Assembly: GCF_017353185.1 (NCBI RefSeq)
Contig: NZ_JAFMYV010000001.1
Span: 434,001 to 498,000 of the forward strand
Length of the DNA stretch: 64,000 bases
Direction of reading: 5' to 3'
Source: Fibrella rubiginis
Lineage (GTDB): Bacteria > Bacteroidota > Bacteroidia > Cytophagales > Spirosomataceae
Shown: piece after piece, positions 44,360-51,780 of the stretch
Layout: the number at the start of each line of letters is the position of its first letter
Numbering within the stretch: position 1 is the first letter of the stretch
The notes under the pieces: generated by a model
The model's input: the letters and a program-made list of their open reading frames with translations, nothing else
Databases searched by the model: none
What the model was told of the DNA's origin: nothing
Position numbers and translations under genes: made by a program

Positions 44360-45658
44360 ATGAAACACATACTAATCGTACTCCTCTGCCTGTCGCTTAC
44401 GAGCGCGTGGGCACAGAACCCCGCCCCGGCAGGGCCGCAGCAAAAAGCAATTGCTCTCCTGGGCGGCACCATCCACACGGGCACCGGGCAGGTGATCACC
44501 AACGGCTACATCACCTTCGACAAAGGTGTGATTACCGGCGTTGGTGAGGCCTCGGCTATGAACCGGAACACGGGCGACGTGCAGGTTATCGACGTAACGG
44601 GGCGGCATGTGTATCCCGGCCTGATCTCGCCCGCCTCGCTGGTGGGGCTGCAGGAAATCGCCTCCGTCCGCGCCACCGTCGACTCGCGCGAAGTGGGCGT
44701 GCTGAACCCCAACGTACGGTCGCTGATTGCCTACGATTCTGACTCCGATGTTATCCCAACCATTCGCAACAACGGTATCCTGATTACGCAGGCCATGCCC
44801 ATTGGTGGCACTGTGTCGGGGTCCTCGTCGATCATGCACACCGATGGCTGGAACTGGCAGGATGCGGTGCTGCGCAAAGACGACGGTATCTGGCTCAACT
44901 GGCCCGGTTATTACGCCCGTGATTTCGACATGGAAACGTTTCAGTCAGTAGTAAAGAAAAACGACAAGCGCGACGAGGCCATCCGGGCTGTGCAGCTTGT
45001 TTTCGCCGAAGCCAAAGCCTATGCCGAGGGTACCACGCCCGCTACCACGAACCTCAAATTCGAGTCCATGCGGGGCCTTTTCACTGGCAAACAGAACCTG
45101 TATGTCCGCGCCGACTACGCCAAAGATATCATCGAAGCAGTGCGATTTGCCAAAGCGGCGGGTGTACCCAACGTGGTGATTGTGGGGGCCGAAGACGTTG
45201 ATAAAGTGACCGGGTTTCTAAAAGAAAACAGCGTGCCGGTGATCCTGAGTCCGCTGCACCGCCTGCCCAACCGCGAAGATGAACCGGTCGATCTGCCCTA
45301 CCGGCTGCCGGGCATTCTGCAAAAAGCGGGCGTGATGGTGGGCCTGAGTTATTCTGAAGAGTGGTGGCGCACCCGCAACCTGCCGTTTCTGGCGGGCACC
45401 GCCGTTGGCTTCGGCGTATCGGACCGCGAAGAGGCCCTGAAGATGGTCACGGCCAACACCGCCAAAATCCTGGGCATCGACGGGCAGGTAGGTACCCTCG
45501 AAAGGGGCAAACAGGCCACACTTGTTGTTTCCAAAGGCGACATCCTCGACATGCGCACCAACGTGATCGAACAGGCCTTCATCCAGGGCCGCCAACTTAA
45601 CCTCGACGACAAGCACAAGCGCCTGTATAACAAGTTCAAAACCAAGTACGGTAAGTGA
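44360..45658 (+). CDS. Amidohydrolase-family protein lacking the HxH metal site
   Basis: A 432-residue secreted protein with a signal peptide (MKHILIVLLCLSLTSAWAQ). It has the amidohydrolase frame: a first beta segment (ALLGGTIHTGTGQVITNGYI), a barrel, and a closing GTLERGKQATLVVSKGDIL. At the place of the metal-binding H-x-H it reads HVYPGLISPASLVGL, so both histidines are missing, and I see no replacement ligand. It is therefore probably a non-catalytic partner of the upstream double-domain protein, as such gene pairs often occur together in Bacteroidota. The stop codon overlaps the left arm of palindrome E4. Confidence 0.85.
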   Translation: MKHILIVLLCLSLTSAWAQNPAPAGPQQKAIALLGGTIHTGTGQVITNGYITFDKGVITGVGEASAMNRNTGDVQVIDVTGRHVYPGLISPASLVGLQEIASVRATVDSREVGVLNPNVRSLIAYDSDSDVIPTIRNNGILITQAMPIGGTVSGSSSIMHTDGWNWQDAVLRKDDGIWLNWPGYYARDFDMETFQSVVKKNDKRDEAIRAVQLVFAEAKAYAEGTTPATTNLKFESMRGLFTGKQNLYVRADYAKDIIEAVRFAKAAGVPNVVIVGAEDVDKVTGFLKENSVPVILSPLHRLPNREDEPVDLPYRLPGILQKAGVMVGLSYSEEWWRTRNLPFLAGTAVGFGVSDREEALKMVTANTAKILGIDGQVGTLERGKQATLVVSKGDILDMRTNVIEQAFIQGRQLNLDDKHKRLYNKFKTKYGK

Positions 45659-45839
45659 GTTCAAGGTTTAACGTCTAAGGTTTAACGTGGCTTTGCGCTC
45701 TAGGCCCTTCGACAGGCTCAGGGTGACAGGTCACTAGAACATTCCTCCTGAGTTGATTCAAGGTCGTTTTCACCCTGAGCTTGTCGAAGGGCCTAGAGCG
45801 CAAAGCCACGTTAAACCTTAGACGTTAAACCTTGAACTC
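45657..45839. repeat. Long intergenic palindrome E4, arm identical to the ispF 3' end
   Basis: The arms are about 70 bp, reverse complementary with one mismatch. The outer part repeats TTTAACGTCTAAGG (as in E1) and the inner part contains GGCCCTTCGACAGGCTCAGG / CTGAGCTTGTCGAAGGGCC. The right arm covers the last codons and stop of ispF (bases 45825-45839), so the left arm is an inverted copy of that coding end. It lies between convergent genes and includes the last bases of the amidohydrolase stop. Confidence 0.92.
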
Positions 45840-46313
45840 CTTTTCAATCAACGCCACGCAAAACCCCGCTATGCCCTCTTTGCGGCCCACGAAACCCATG
45901 TGTTCGGAGGTGGTGGCTTTGATGGCGATGTCGTCTTCTGCAATGTTCATGACGTCGGCCAGGCAGGTTTTCATGGCCGGAATGTGGAGGTTTAGTTTGG
46001 GTTCCTGAAGCACCACCGTTACATCGACGTTGCCGACTTCCCAACCCGCTTCGCGGATCATACGCATCACCTCGGTCAGCAATACTTTGCTGTCTACGCC
46101 CTTCCAGCGGGGGTCTTTATCGGAGAAATGATAGCCGATATTGCGCATGTTGGCGGCACCCAGCAGGGCGTCGCAGATGACGTGGCAGATAATGTCGGCG
46201 TCGGAATGCCCGTAGGCTCCGTGCGTGTGCGGAATCTGGATACCCCCCAGCCAGAAGGGGTGGCCTTCCACCAGTTTATGGACATCGTAGCCCTGCCCAA
46301 CGCGGATTTTCAT
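45825..46313 (-). CDS. ispF: 2-C-methyl-D-erythritol 2,4-cyclodiphosphate synthase
   Basis: This enzyme makes the cyclic diphosphate intermediate of the MEP isoprenoid pathway, as a trimer in the cytoplasm. The 162 residues fit the family length. The zinc ligands are visible in GQGYDVHKL (D10, H12) and CHVICDALLGAANM (H44). The signature AYGHSDADIICHV and the end region KATTSEHMGFVGRKEGIAG complete the match. The last five codons and the stop lie inside palindrome E4, so the C-terminal EFKV is encoded by the repeat arm. It follows the HEPN gene by three bases and may be transcribed with the MNT-HEPN pair. Confidence 0.96.
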   Translation of the reverse strand: MKIRVGQGYDVHKLVEGHPFWLGGIQIPHTHGAYGHSDADIICHVICDALLGAANMRNIGYHFSDKDPRWKGVDSKVLLTEVMRMIREAGWEVGNVDVTVVLQEPKLNLHIPAMKTCLADVMNIAEDDIAIKATTSEHMGFVGRKEGIAGFCVALIEKEFKV

Positions 46314-46316
46314 AGC

Positions 46317-46703
46317 TTATACACTCAATGAATTAACATACTGGCGCACGACTGCATTAAACTCAGATGCCGTTTGAAGGCTGTCTTCTGCGTCATGTTG
46401 TGATAACACGATATCGAGTTCATAATCGCCGCCTTGTCGCTTTTCCATCAGACGGTTCACGTCACGACTGTACTTGGCGCTGAAAAGACCGGGCTTCACA
46501 AAATGCAAACCAAAGAGCGATTGTGCCGCACTATGCGAATTAATACTGATCAGCTTAGTGGCCAGCAGCGCACGGACAGCATCGAAAAAGGCATAGTAAG
46601 CTCTGTTACAGGCTGCTTCATAACGGCCTTCCCGAACCAGTATCTGGCAGTCAATCAGACACTCATCAGCTTTGTGCAGGTAAGCAAGCACATCCTCATT
46701 CAT
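46317..46703 (-). CDS. HEPN-domain protein (toxin of an MNT-HEPN pair)
   Basis: A 128-residue all-helical HEPN protein. The family segment CNRAYYAFFDAVRALLATK (from residue 33) holds the conserved arginine (R34), but the histidine of the R-x6-H RNase motif is replaced by aspartate (D41). The next conserved part INSHSAAQSLFGLHFVKPGLF is present. In the paired MNT-HEPN toxin-antitoxin modules the HEPN protein is an RNase that the nucleotidyltransferase silences by adding AMP. The missing histidine suggests weak or lost RNase activity here. It overlaps the MNT gene by four bases. Confidence 0.88.
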   Translation of the reverse strand: MNEDVLAYLHKADECLIDCQILVREGRYEAACNRAYYAFFDAVRALLATKLISINSHSAAQSLFGLHFVKPGLFSAKYSRDVNRLMEKRQGGDYELDIVLSQHDAEDSLQTASEFNAVVRQYVNSLSV

Positions 46704-47050
46704 ACAACAATGCCCTCGCTACGAACAGCTTGATAAAACAAACGCGTCGACTGATCATATGCTGTAGCAGACACCGGTTTGGCAGACACATGTACTGTAT
46801 AGTCGAGGCCTAATTGACTGGCTACCGTACTGATTTTATCAACCTCCGGTCCAAAATGAACGGTATCCTGCTTAAGCACGACAAGGTAGTCCACGTCCGA
46901 ATCACTCCTGAAGTCGCCACGTGCGTAAGAACCAAATAAGATCAGTCGATCTAATTGAGGTCCGTAAATCGACAGCAAGGCCCGCTTGAATTGCTGCGAT
47001 AGCGCCCCAAGCTCAGCTTCTGATAGTGGTTTAAGCGATATGCTATTCAT
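46700..47050 (-). CDS. MNT-type nucleotidyltransferase (antitoxin of the HEPN pair)
   Basis: A 116-residue minimal nucleotidyltransferase. The catalytic motif G-S-x10-D-x-D is complete: LILFGSYARGDFRSDSDVDY with G40/S41 and D52/D54. Proteins of this kind (MntA) transfer AMP to the partner HEPN toxin and neutralise it. I chose the ATG at 47050 (MNSISLKPL); eight more upstream residues are possible. The stop overlaps the HEPN start by four bases, as in most such modules. Palindrome E6 separates it from the M16 peptidase gene upstream. Confidence 0.92.
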   Translation of the reverse strand: MNSISLKPLSEAELGALSQQFKRALLSIYGPQLDRLILFGSYARGDFRSDSDVDYLVVLKQDTVHFGPEVDKISTVASQLGLDYTVHVSAKPVSATAYDQSTRLFYQAVRSEGIVV

Positions 47051-47072
47051 GAGAATGGTCCGTAACAGACAC

Positions 47073-47159
47073 AAAAAACAGGATTTTTTAGGTCTACTCC
47101 GTTTTAGACGTAACTCATTTATGCCAAAACCGGAGCGGACTAAAAAATCCTGTTTTTTT
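47073..47159. repeat. Long intergenic palindrome E6 (CAGGATTTTTTAG-word family)
   Basis: Arm AAAAAACAGGATTTTTTAG (left) pairs with CTAAAAAATCCTGTTTTTT (right), continuing inward through CTCCGTTTT / AAAACCGGAG with a few mismatches. The loop is about 20 bases. It shares the word CAGGATTT with E5. It lies between the M16 peptidase stop at 47187 and the MNT start at 47050, both on the minus strand, and can also act as a terminator thanks to its T-run. Confidence 0.85.
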
Positions 47160-47186
47160 AGTCTACCAGAGATGTCCCTAATTTTA

Positions 47187-48425
47187 TTAGGCCCGCCGCC
47201 GGTAATATAATGTCGAGCTGTTATCGGGGCGTAGAATCTGGCGGGCTATTTCCTGGATCGAATCGGGGGTGACGGCCTGGATTTTGGCGGCTTCCTGATT
47301 CACCAAGTCGGGGTCACCGGCGTTGGCGGCAAAAGCCAAATTCATGGCCCGGTTCAGTAGTTCTACCTCCGAAAATGCCAGCGTCGATTCGGCCTGATTT
47401 TTCACTTTAATCAGTTCATTTTCCGGCACGAGTTGATCCGTTACTTCCTGCAATACCGCGTTAATGGCCGCGTCGGCTTGTTCCAGCGTCACGCCTTCAT
47501 TGAGGTTGCCCTGTACCATAAACAACCCCGGTTCAACTGAGGCCGTCAGGTATGAGCCGATGTTACTAAACAACTGCTGCTCTTTCAGCAGTTGCTGATA
47601 CAACCGGCTCGATTTACTCCGACCCAGCAGGTCGCTGAGCAGGTCGGCGGTCTGAAAATCAGTATCGAACCGACCGGGCATGTGGTAGGCTTTGTAGATC
47701 GCGTTCAGGGGTACGTCGGCGAGGTGGTCTTTCAGGCGGGCCTGCGTCTGGCGGGGTTCGGCGGGGAGGCTGCGGATGTACTCGTTGCCCGCCGGTATGG
47801 GTTCGAACCACTTTTTGCAAAGCTGCTTCACCTGCTCGGTAGTCACGTTGCCCGCCACCACCAGAATGGCGTTGTTAGGCAGGTAGTACTTAAAGAAAAA
47901 GGCCTTCACATCGTCCAGCGTGGCATTTTCGATATGGCTGATGTCTTTACCAATGGTAGCCCAGCGGTAGGGATGCTGCTGGTAGGCAAGGGGGCGTAGT
48001 TTCAGCCACACGTCGCCGTAGGGCTGGTTGAGGTACCGCTGATTAAACTCTTCGATCACCACTTTCTGCTGCACGTCGAGCACGTTCTGATCGAACGACA
48101 GGCTCAGCATCCGGTCCGACTCAAGCCAGAACGCTGTTTCCAGATTAGCGGTGGGCAGGGTGATGTAGTAGTTGGTAATGTCGGGACTGGTGAAGGCGTT
48201 GTTTTCACCCCCCACGCGCTGCAACGGTTCGTCGTAGCTTGGAATGTGCTTCGAGCCACCAAACATCAGGTGTTCAAACAAGTGGGCAAAGCCGGTGCGG
48301 GCGGGGTCTTCGTCGCGTGAGCCGACGTTATAAAGAATATTTACGGCGGCCATGGGCGTGCTGGCATCCTCATGCACAAACACCTTCAGGCCGTTGTCTA
48401 AGACAAACTGGTTGTATTGAATCAT
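47187..48425 (-). CDS. M16-family zinc metallopeptidase
   Basis: A 412-residue protein of the pitrilysin/processing-peptidase family. The inverted zinc motif is complete: HLFEH at residues 48-52, with the third ligand near E126 in VVIEEFNQRY. The C-terminal half has the family's second domain with GRSKSSRLYQQLLKEQQLF (near residue 262) as a conserved substrate-contact region. There is no signal peptide at the chosen start, so it is probably cytosolic, or it is exported in a way I cannot see. In other Bacteroidota a second M16 gene often follows; here there is none. A TACTTTTG box lies 41 bases upstream. Confidence 0.93.
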   Translation of the reverse strand: MIQYNQFVLDNGLKVFVHEDASTPMAAVNILYNVGSRDEDPARTGFAHLFEHLMFGGSKHIPSYDEPLQRVGGENNAFTSPDITNYYITLPTANLETAFWLESDRMLSLSFDQNVLDVQQKVVIEEFNQRYLNQPYGDVWLKLRPLAYQQHPYRWATIGKDISHIENATLDDVKAFFFKYYLPNNAILVVAGNVTTEQVKQLCKKWFEPIPAGNEYIRSLPAEPRQTQARLKDHLADVPLNAIYKAYHMPGRFDTDFQTADLLSDLLGRSKSSRLYQQLLKEQQLFSNIGSYLTASVEPGLFMVQGNLNEGVTLEQADAAINAVLQEVTDQLVPENELIKVKNQAESTLAFSEVELLNRAMNLAFAANAGDPDLVNQEAAKIQAVTPDSIQEIARQILRPDNSSTLYYRRRA

Positions 48426-48465
48426 TGCAAAACGTTTCGCGCAGTAGGGCGGTTAAACCTATTCA

Positions 48466-48473
48466 CAAAAGTA
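48466..48473 (-). promoter_or_regulatory. Putative -7 box of the M16 peptidase promoter
   Basis: On the minus strand it reads TACTTTTG, matching TAnnTTTG, 41 bases before the start at 48425. The -33 region would fall in the left arm of palindrome E3, where no TTG sits at the normal distance. Confidence 0.4.
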
Positions 48474-48481
48474 AGTCTAAA

Positions 48482-48583
48482 GGATTTGGGATTGTGGATT
48501 GGGGATTTGGGATTGGTTGTTTACGCCAGCGTATTCATGCGTAAGCAACTAATCCAAAATCCCCAATCCGAAATCCCAAATTC
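48482..48583. repeat. Long intergenic palindrome E3 (GGATTTGGGATTG-word family)
   Basis: Arms of about 44 bp pair with roughly six mismatches. The arms repeat GGATTTGGGATTG and GGATTGGGGATT, and the apex reads GGTTGTTTACGC, loop CAGCGTATTCAT, GCGTAAGCAACT. The loop word GCGTATTC is the same as in E1, though the arms are unrelated. It lies between divergent genes, so it cannot be a terminator of either. Confidence 0.85.
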
Positions 48584-48597
48584 GATATCTCTCGCTA

Positions 48598-49701
48598 ATG
48601 AAACACATACTTCTTTTCGTTCTGTTGCTTTCTTCCTGCTTTTCGCGTGCCCAGATCCTGACTGATCCGGCTGCGCAACAAACGGTGGTGAAGGCACTGG
48701 ACCATATCTATAATTACGAATTCGCCGAGGCTGCGCCCTACATCAAACAACTGCAAAGCCGGTACCCGCAAAGCCCCATCATTCCCGTGTTGCGTGCGCT
48801 CACCATTCAGTGGCAATACCTGCCCATCAGCGATAGCCGGGCCGCCACTAACCAGTATGTAGCCCAGGTTGATCAGGCCATCCGGGGGGTAGAGCAGATG
48901 ATTGATAAGAACGACAAAGATCCCGAAGCGGTGTTTCTGGGCCTGACCGCCCACGGCTACATGGCCATGAAGCATAACATGGACGACGAAAGTATGAAGG
49001 CCGTTTCGGAGTCGCGGAAAGCCTATGCGTACATGAAAGACGGGTTTAACCTGATGGACAAAAACGTGGAGTTTTACTTCTCGACAGGCCTCTACAATTA
49101 TTACGTGGAGCGTTACCCCATCGACCACCCGGTGGTGAAACCATTTATGGTCTTCTTCAAGAATGGTAACATTGCCTTGGGGCTAAAGCAAATGGACGTT
49201 TCGGCTAAAAGGGCCATTTTCACACGCCCGGAGGCCAATTTCTACCTCGCCCACATCTACGTCAAGCACGAGTCGAATTTCCCGAAAGCGGTGGAATACA
49301 TGGATTACCTGGTCGATCACTTTCCGAAAAACCCCATTTTCCAGATGCGCTATGTGGAAGCCCTGCTGCTGGCGGGCCGCTACGCCGACGGGCAGGTGGC
49401 ACTGAAAAAGCTGAAGACCATGCAACACCGGCTGCTCCCCGCCGCCATCAATCTGTTTGAGGGTATTTTGGCTGAGCGCTTTGCTAAAGACGACTCGGCA
49501 GCAACCGTGGCGTACAATGCAGCCCTGAAACAACCCGTCAATATTGCTTACACCAAAGAATACCACGGCCTTGCCTATGCCGGATTAGCCCGCATTGCCG
49601 CCCGCGCCAACAACCATGCTTCGGCCAAAAATTATTACAAAAAAGTCCTCGACACGTCGGAATATAAATTCGTGGTGCGGGAGGCGAAGGCGTTTAAGTA
49701 A
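48598..49701 (+). CDS. Secreted TPR-repeat protein
   Basis: A 367-residue protein with a signal peptide (MKHILLFVLLLSSCFSRAQ; the SSC could be a lipobox). The rest is helical with TPR-type pairs, for example EAAPYIKQLQSRYPQSPIIPVL (residues about 43-64), ANFYLAHIYVKHESNFPKAVEYM and LAYAGLARIAARANNHASAKNYYKKVLDT. A scaffold or adaptor role in the periplasm or outer membrane is likely, with no enzymatic motif visible. It is transcribed divergently from the M16 peptidase across palindrome E3, 15 bases after the repeat ends. Confidence 0.83.
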   Translation: MKHILLFVLLLSSCFSRAQILTDPAAQQTVVKALDHIYNYEFAEAAPYIKQLQSRYPQSPIIPVLRALTIQWQYLPISDSRAATNQYVAQVDQAIRGVEQMIDKNDKDPEAVFLGLTAHGYMAMKHNMDDESMKAVSESRKAYAYMKDGFNLMDKNVEFYFSTGLYNYYVERYPIDHPVVKPFMVFFKNGNIALGLKQMDVSAKRAIFTRPEANFYLAHIYVKHESNFPKAVEYMDYLVDHFPKNPIFQMRYVEALLLAGRYADGQVALKKLKTMQHRLLPAAINLFEGILAERFAKDDSAATVAYNAALKQPVNIAYTKEYHGLAYAGLARIAARANNHASAKNYYKKVLDTSEYKFVVREAKAFK

Positions 49702-49787
49702 CGAGGACGCCTGAGCGCGTACACTGTCAGAAGCTGAACAGAAACAAATTAATGGTATGTTGGCGTTTGAACAGGTAGTTTAACTAA

Positions 49788-50030
49788 ATGGAAAGCACGA
49801 TGGAAACTTTACAAAGTCCGTTGAGTAATGCCCAACTGGAGTTGCTTCAGATGTTTGCCCGTCCTGTTGATGACTCGGACTGGAAGCAGATAAAGACTTT
49901 GATAACCAGTTATTTCGCTCAAAAAGCTATTAGTGAAGCGAATAAAGTTTGGGATCATGAAGGATGGGATAAGGCCAAAGTTGAGCAACTGCTAAACACG
50001 CATCTAAGAACCCCCTATCGTAAACAATGA
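49788..50030 (+). CDS. Putative antitoxin of a PIN-domain pair
   Basis: A small 80-residue helical protein (an internal start at 49800 would give 76). The middle reads LEDLK-like helices: WKQIKTLITSYFAQKAISEAN, then KVWDHEGWDKAKVEQLLNTHLR. This matches the small antitoxins encoded before PIN-family toxins in Bacteroidota. I see no classic DNA-binding motif such as ribbon-helix-helix. Its stop overlaps the PIN gene by four bases (ATGA), which is the usual arrangement. Confidence 0.8.
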   Translation: MESTMETLQSPLSNAQLELLQMFARPVDDSDWKQIKTLITSYFAQKAISEANKVWDHEGWDKAKVEQLLNTHLRTPYRKQ

Positions 50031-50458
50031 GGGTCGTTGTTGATACCAACATTCTGCTCGTATCTGTTTCAGAACGCTCTCCTTACCACCTGATTTTTGA
50101 GTTGTTTGTAGAAGGGCGATATACGTTGTGCGTTACTACAGAGATTCTTGATGAATACGCTGAAATATTAACTGTACAGGCAAATTCGACGGTTTCCAAC
50201 GCTACATTAGAGACCATCGAAAACGCACAGAACGTCTCCTTCACCACACGCTATTTTGCCTTTGACCTCATCAAAGTTGATCCAGACGACAACAAGTTTG
50301 TCGATTGCGCTATTGCCAGTAACGCCGATTTCATTGTAACTAATGATTCACATTTCGGTGTTCTGAAGGCAATTCCCTTTCCTCAGGTGAAGGTCATTTC
50401 TATTAACACATTCATGGATTTACTGGAGAAACTTTCTTCCGCATCCTCTACAGAATAG
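50027..50458 (+). CDS. PIN-domain toxin (putative endoribonuclease)
   Basis: A 143-residue PIN-domain protein of the kind annotated as the toxin of a putative toxin-antitoxin system. The acidic catalytic set is present: VVVDTNILL (D6), TTEILDEYAEIL (E and D near 37-40), and VDPDDNKFVDCAIASNADFIVTND with aspartates near residues 87-112. PIN toxins cut tRNA or mRNA using magnesium. It is the second gene of the two-gene unit and begins inside the antitoxin's last codons. Confidence 0.92.
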   Translation: MRVVVDTNILLVSVSERSPYHLIFELFVEGRYTLCVTTEILDEYAEILTVQANSTVSNATLETIENAQNVSFTTRYFAFDLIKVDPDDNKFVDCAIASNADFIVTNDSHFGVLKAIPFPQVKVISINTFMDLLEKLSSASSTE

Positions 50459-50492
50459 TTATTTAGTGTGGGCTGGCTAACTTTCTGGTCCT

Positions 50493-50509
50493 GGCGTATG
50501 ACATACGCC
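50493..50509 (+). promoter_or_regulatory. Short inverted repeat before the serine hydrolase gene
   Basis: GGCGTATG and CATACGCC flank a single A, 17 bases before the ATG at 50527. An outer pair GTGTGGG (near 50466) and CCCACAC (near 50510) can also fold around it. It could be an operator or a leader hairpin covering the translation start region. Confidence 0.45.
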
Positions 50510-50526
50510 CCCACACAACATACTTT

Positions 50527-51690
50527 ATGCGTCTATGTTTCCGCTACGTCGTCCTACTGCTCACGCTCACCGTTGCCTGTCAGCGGCCCGTTACCTCATC
50601 AAAACCGTATTTCCCGCCAAAGGGCGATAACTGGGCACACCGAGACCCCGCGCAGGTGGGCTTGAATACCACCAAACTGGCTGAGGCCGTGGCCTTTGCC
50701 CAGACGAAAGAGACCACCCAGATGCCGCCCGACTTCTCGACGCAGGAGGAAATCTTTGGTAAACTGCTCGGACCCATGCCCAGGAGCCGCGCTAAAACCA
50801 ACGGGCTGGTGTTGCGGCACGGTTTTATCGTGGCCGAATGGGGCGATACCCGCGCCGTTGACCCCACCTACAGTGCCGCCAAAAGCGTACTCTCCACCAT
50901 TACAGGCATCACGCTCGAACGGGGCATGATCCCCAAAATCACCGATCCCGTGGCCAATCTGATTCACGACGGCGGCTACGATTCTGACCAAAACAAGACC
51001 ATCACCTGGGAACAACACCTGCGCCAAAGCAGTGAGTGGGAGGGAAGCCTGTGGGGTAAAAACAGCGATTTTGTAGGCAAAGAGGCCTTCGGCAAAGGTG
51101 AGCGTAAGCCCCGCGCGTTGCAGGCCCCCGGCACCTATTACGAATACAACGACGTGCGCGTGAATCGGCTGGCCCTGTCGCTATTGCGCCTCTGGAAAAA
51201 GCCCATTCCCGATGTGGTCCGCGACGAACTGATGGCACCCATCGGCGCGTCGGATACCTGGAAATACATTCCATATCCCAATGCCGTGGCTGAGGTAGAC
51301 GGCAACCGGCTGCCCTCCGTGAGTGGTGGTACGCGCTGGGGCGGTGGCCTCTGGATCAGCGCCCGCGACCTGGCCCGGTTTGGGTATTTGTTTGGGCGGC
51401 AGGGGCGCTGGCAGGATCGGCAAATTGTGTCGGCAGCGTGGGTGAAACAGGCCACCACCTGCGGCACTGTTGGCCCCGACTACGGTTATTTGTGGTGGTT
51501 GAACACAGGCAAAAGCCAGCAGTTACCCCATCCCTGGCCCGACGCGCCAACCACTAGTTTTGCAGCTATTGGCGCGGGGTCAAACACGGTCTGGATCGAC
51601 CCCGAACACGACATTGTGATCGTTTGGCGGTGGCACGACGGCAGCCCCAATGAGTTGATTAAGCGGGTGCTGGCGGCAGTAGAGAAGTAG
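50527..51690 (+). CDS. Serine hydrolase of the beta-lactamase/penicillin-binding fold, lipoprotein
   Basis: A 387-residue protein. The N-terminal LLLTLTVACQ is a lipobox with C18, so it is lipid-anchored outside the inner membrane. The catalytic S-x-x-K is TYSAAKSVL (S116, K119). The second motif appears as TYYEYNDVRVN, with Y-N-D in place of the usual Y-x-N. Near the end GAGSNTVWIDPEHDIVIVWRW takes the place of the H/K-x-G triad region. Such class C-like proteins are esterases or D-aminopeptidases more often than true beta-lactamases. It is preceded by the hairpin at 50493 and followed by an unrelated oxidoreductase. Confidence 0.88.
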   Translation: MRLCFRYVVLLLTLTVACQRPVTSSKPYFPPKGDNWAHRDPAQVGLNTTKLAEAVAFAQTKETTQMPPDFSTQEEIFGKLLGPMPRSRAKTNGLVLRHGFIVAEWGDTRAVDPTYSAAKSVLSTITGITLERGMIPKITDPVANLIHDGGYDSDQNKTITWEQHLRQSSEWEGSLWGKNSDFVGKEAFGKGERKPRALQAPGTYYEYNDVRVNRLALSLLRLWKKPIPDVVRDELMAPIGASDTWKYIPYPNAVAEVDGNRLPSVSGGTRWGGGLWISARDLARFGYLFGRQGRWQDRQIVSAAWVKQATTCGTVGPDYGYLWWLNTGKSQQLPHPWPDAPTTSFAAIGAGSNTVWIDPEHDIVIVWRWHDGSPNELIKRVLAAVEK

Positions 51691-51780
51691 GCTACGCTCG
51701 CGCGAACCAGCCTGAAACTGTCTCCTTCAAACGGGTAAAACCATAGATTTTAGGGTTATATTGCCAAAAAATCCTAAATC

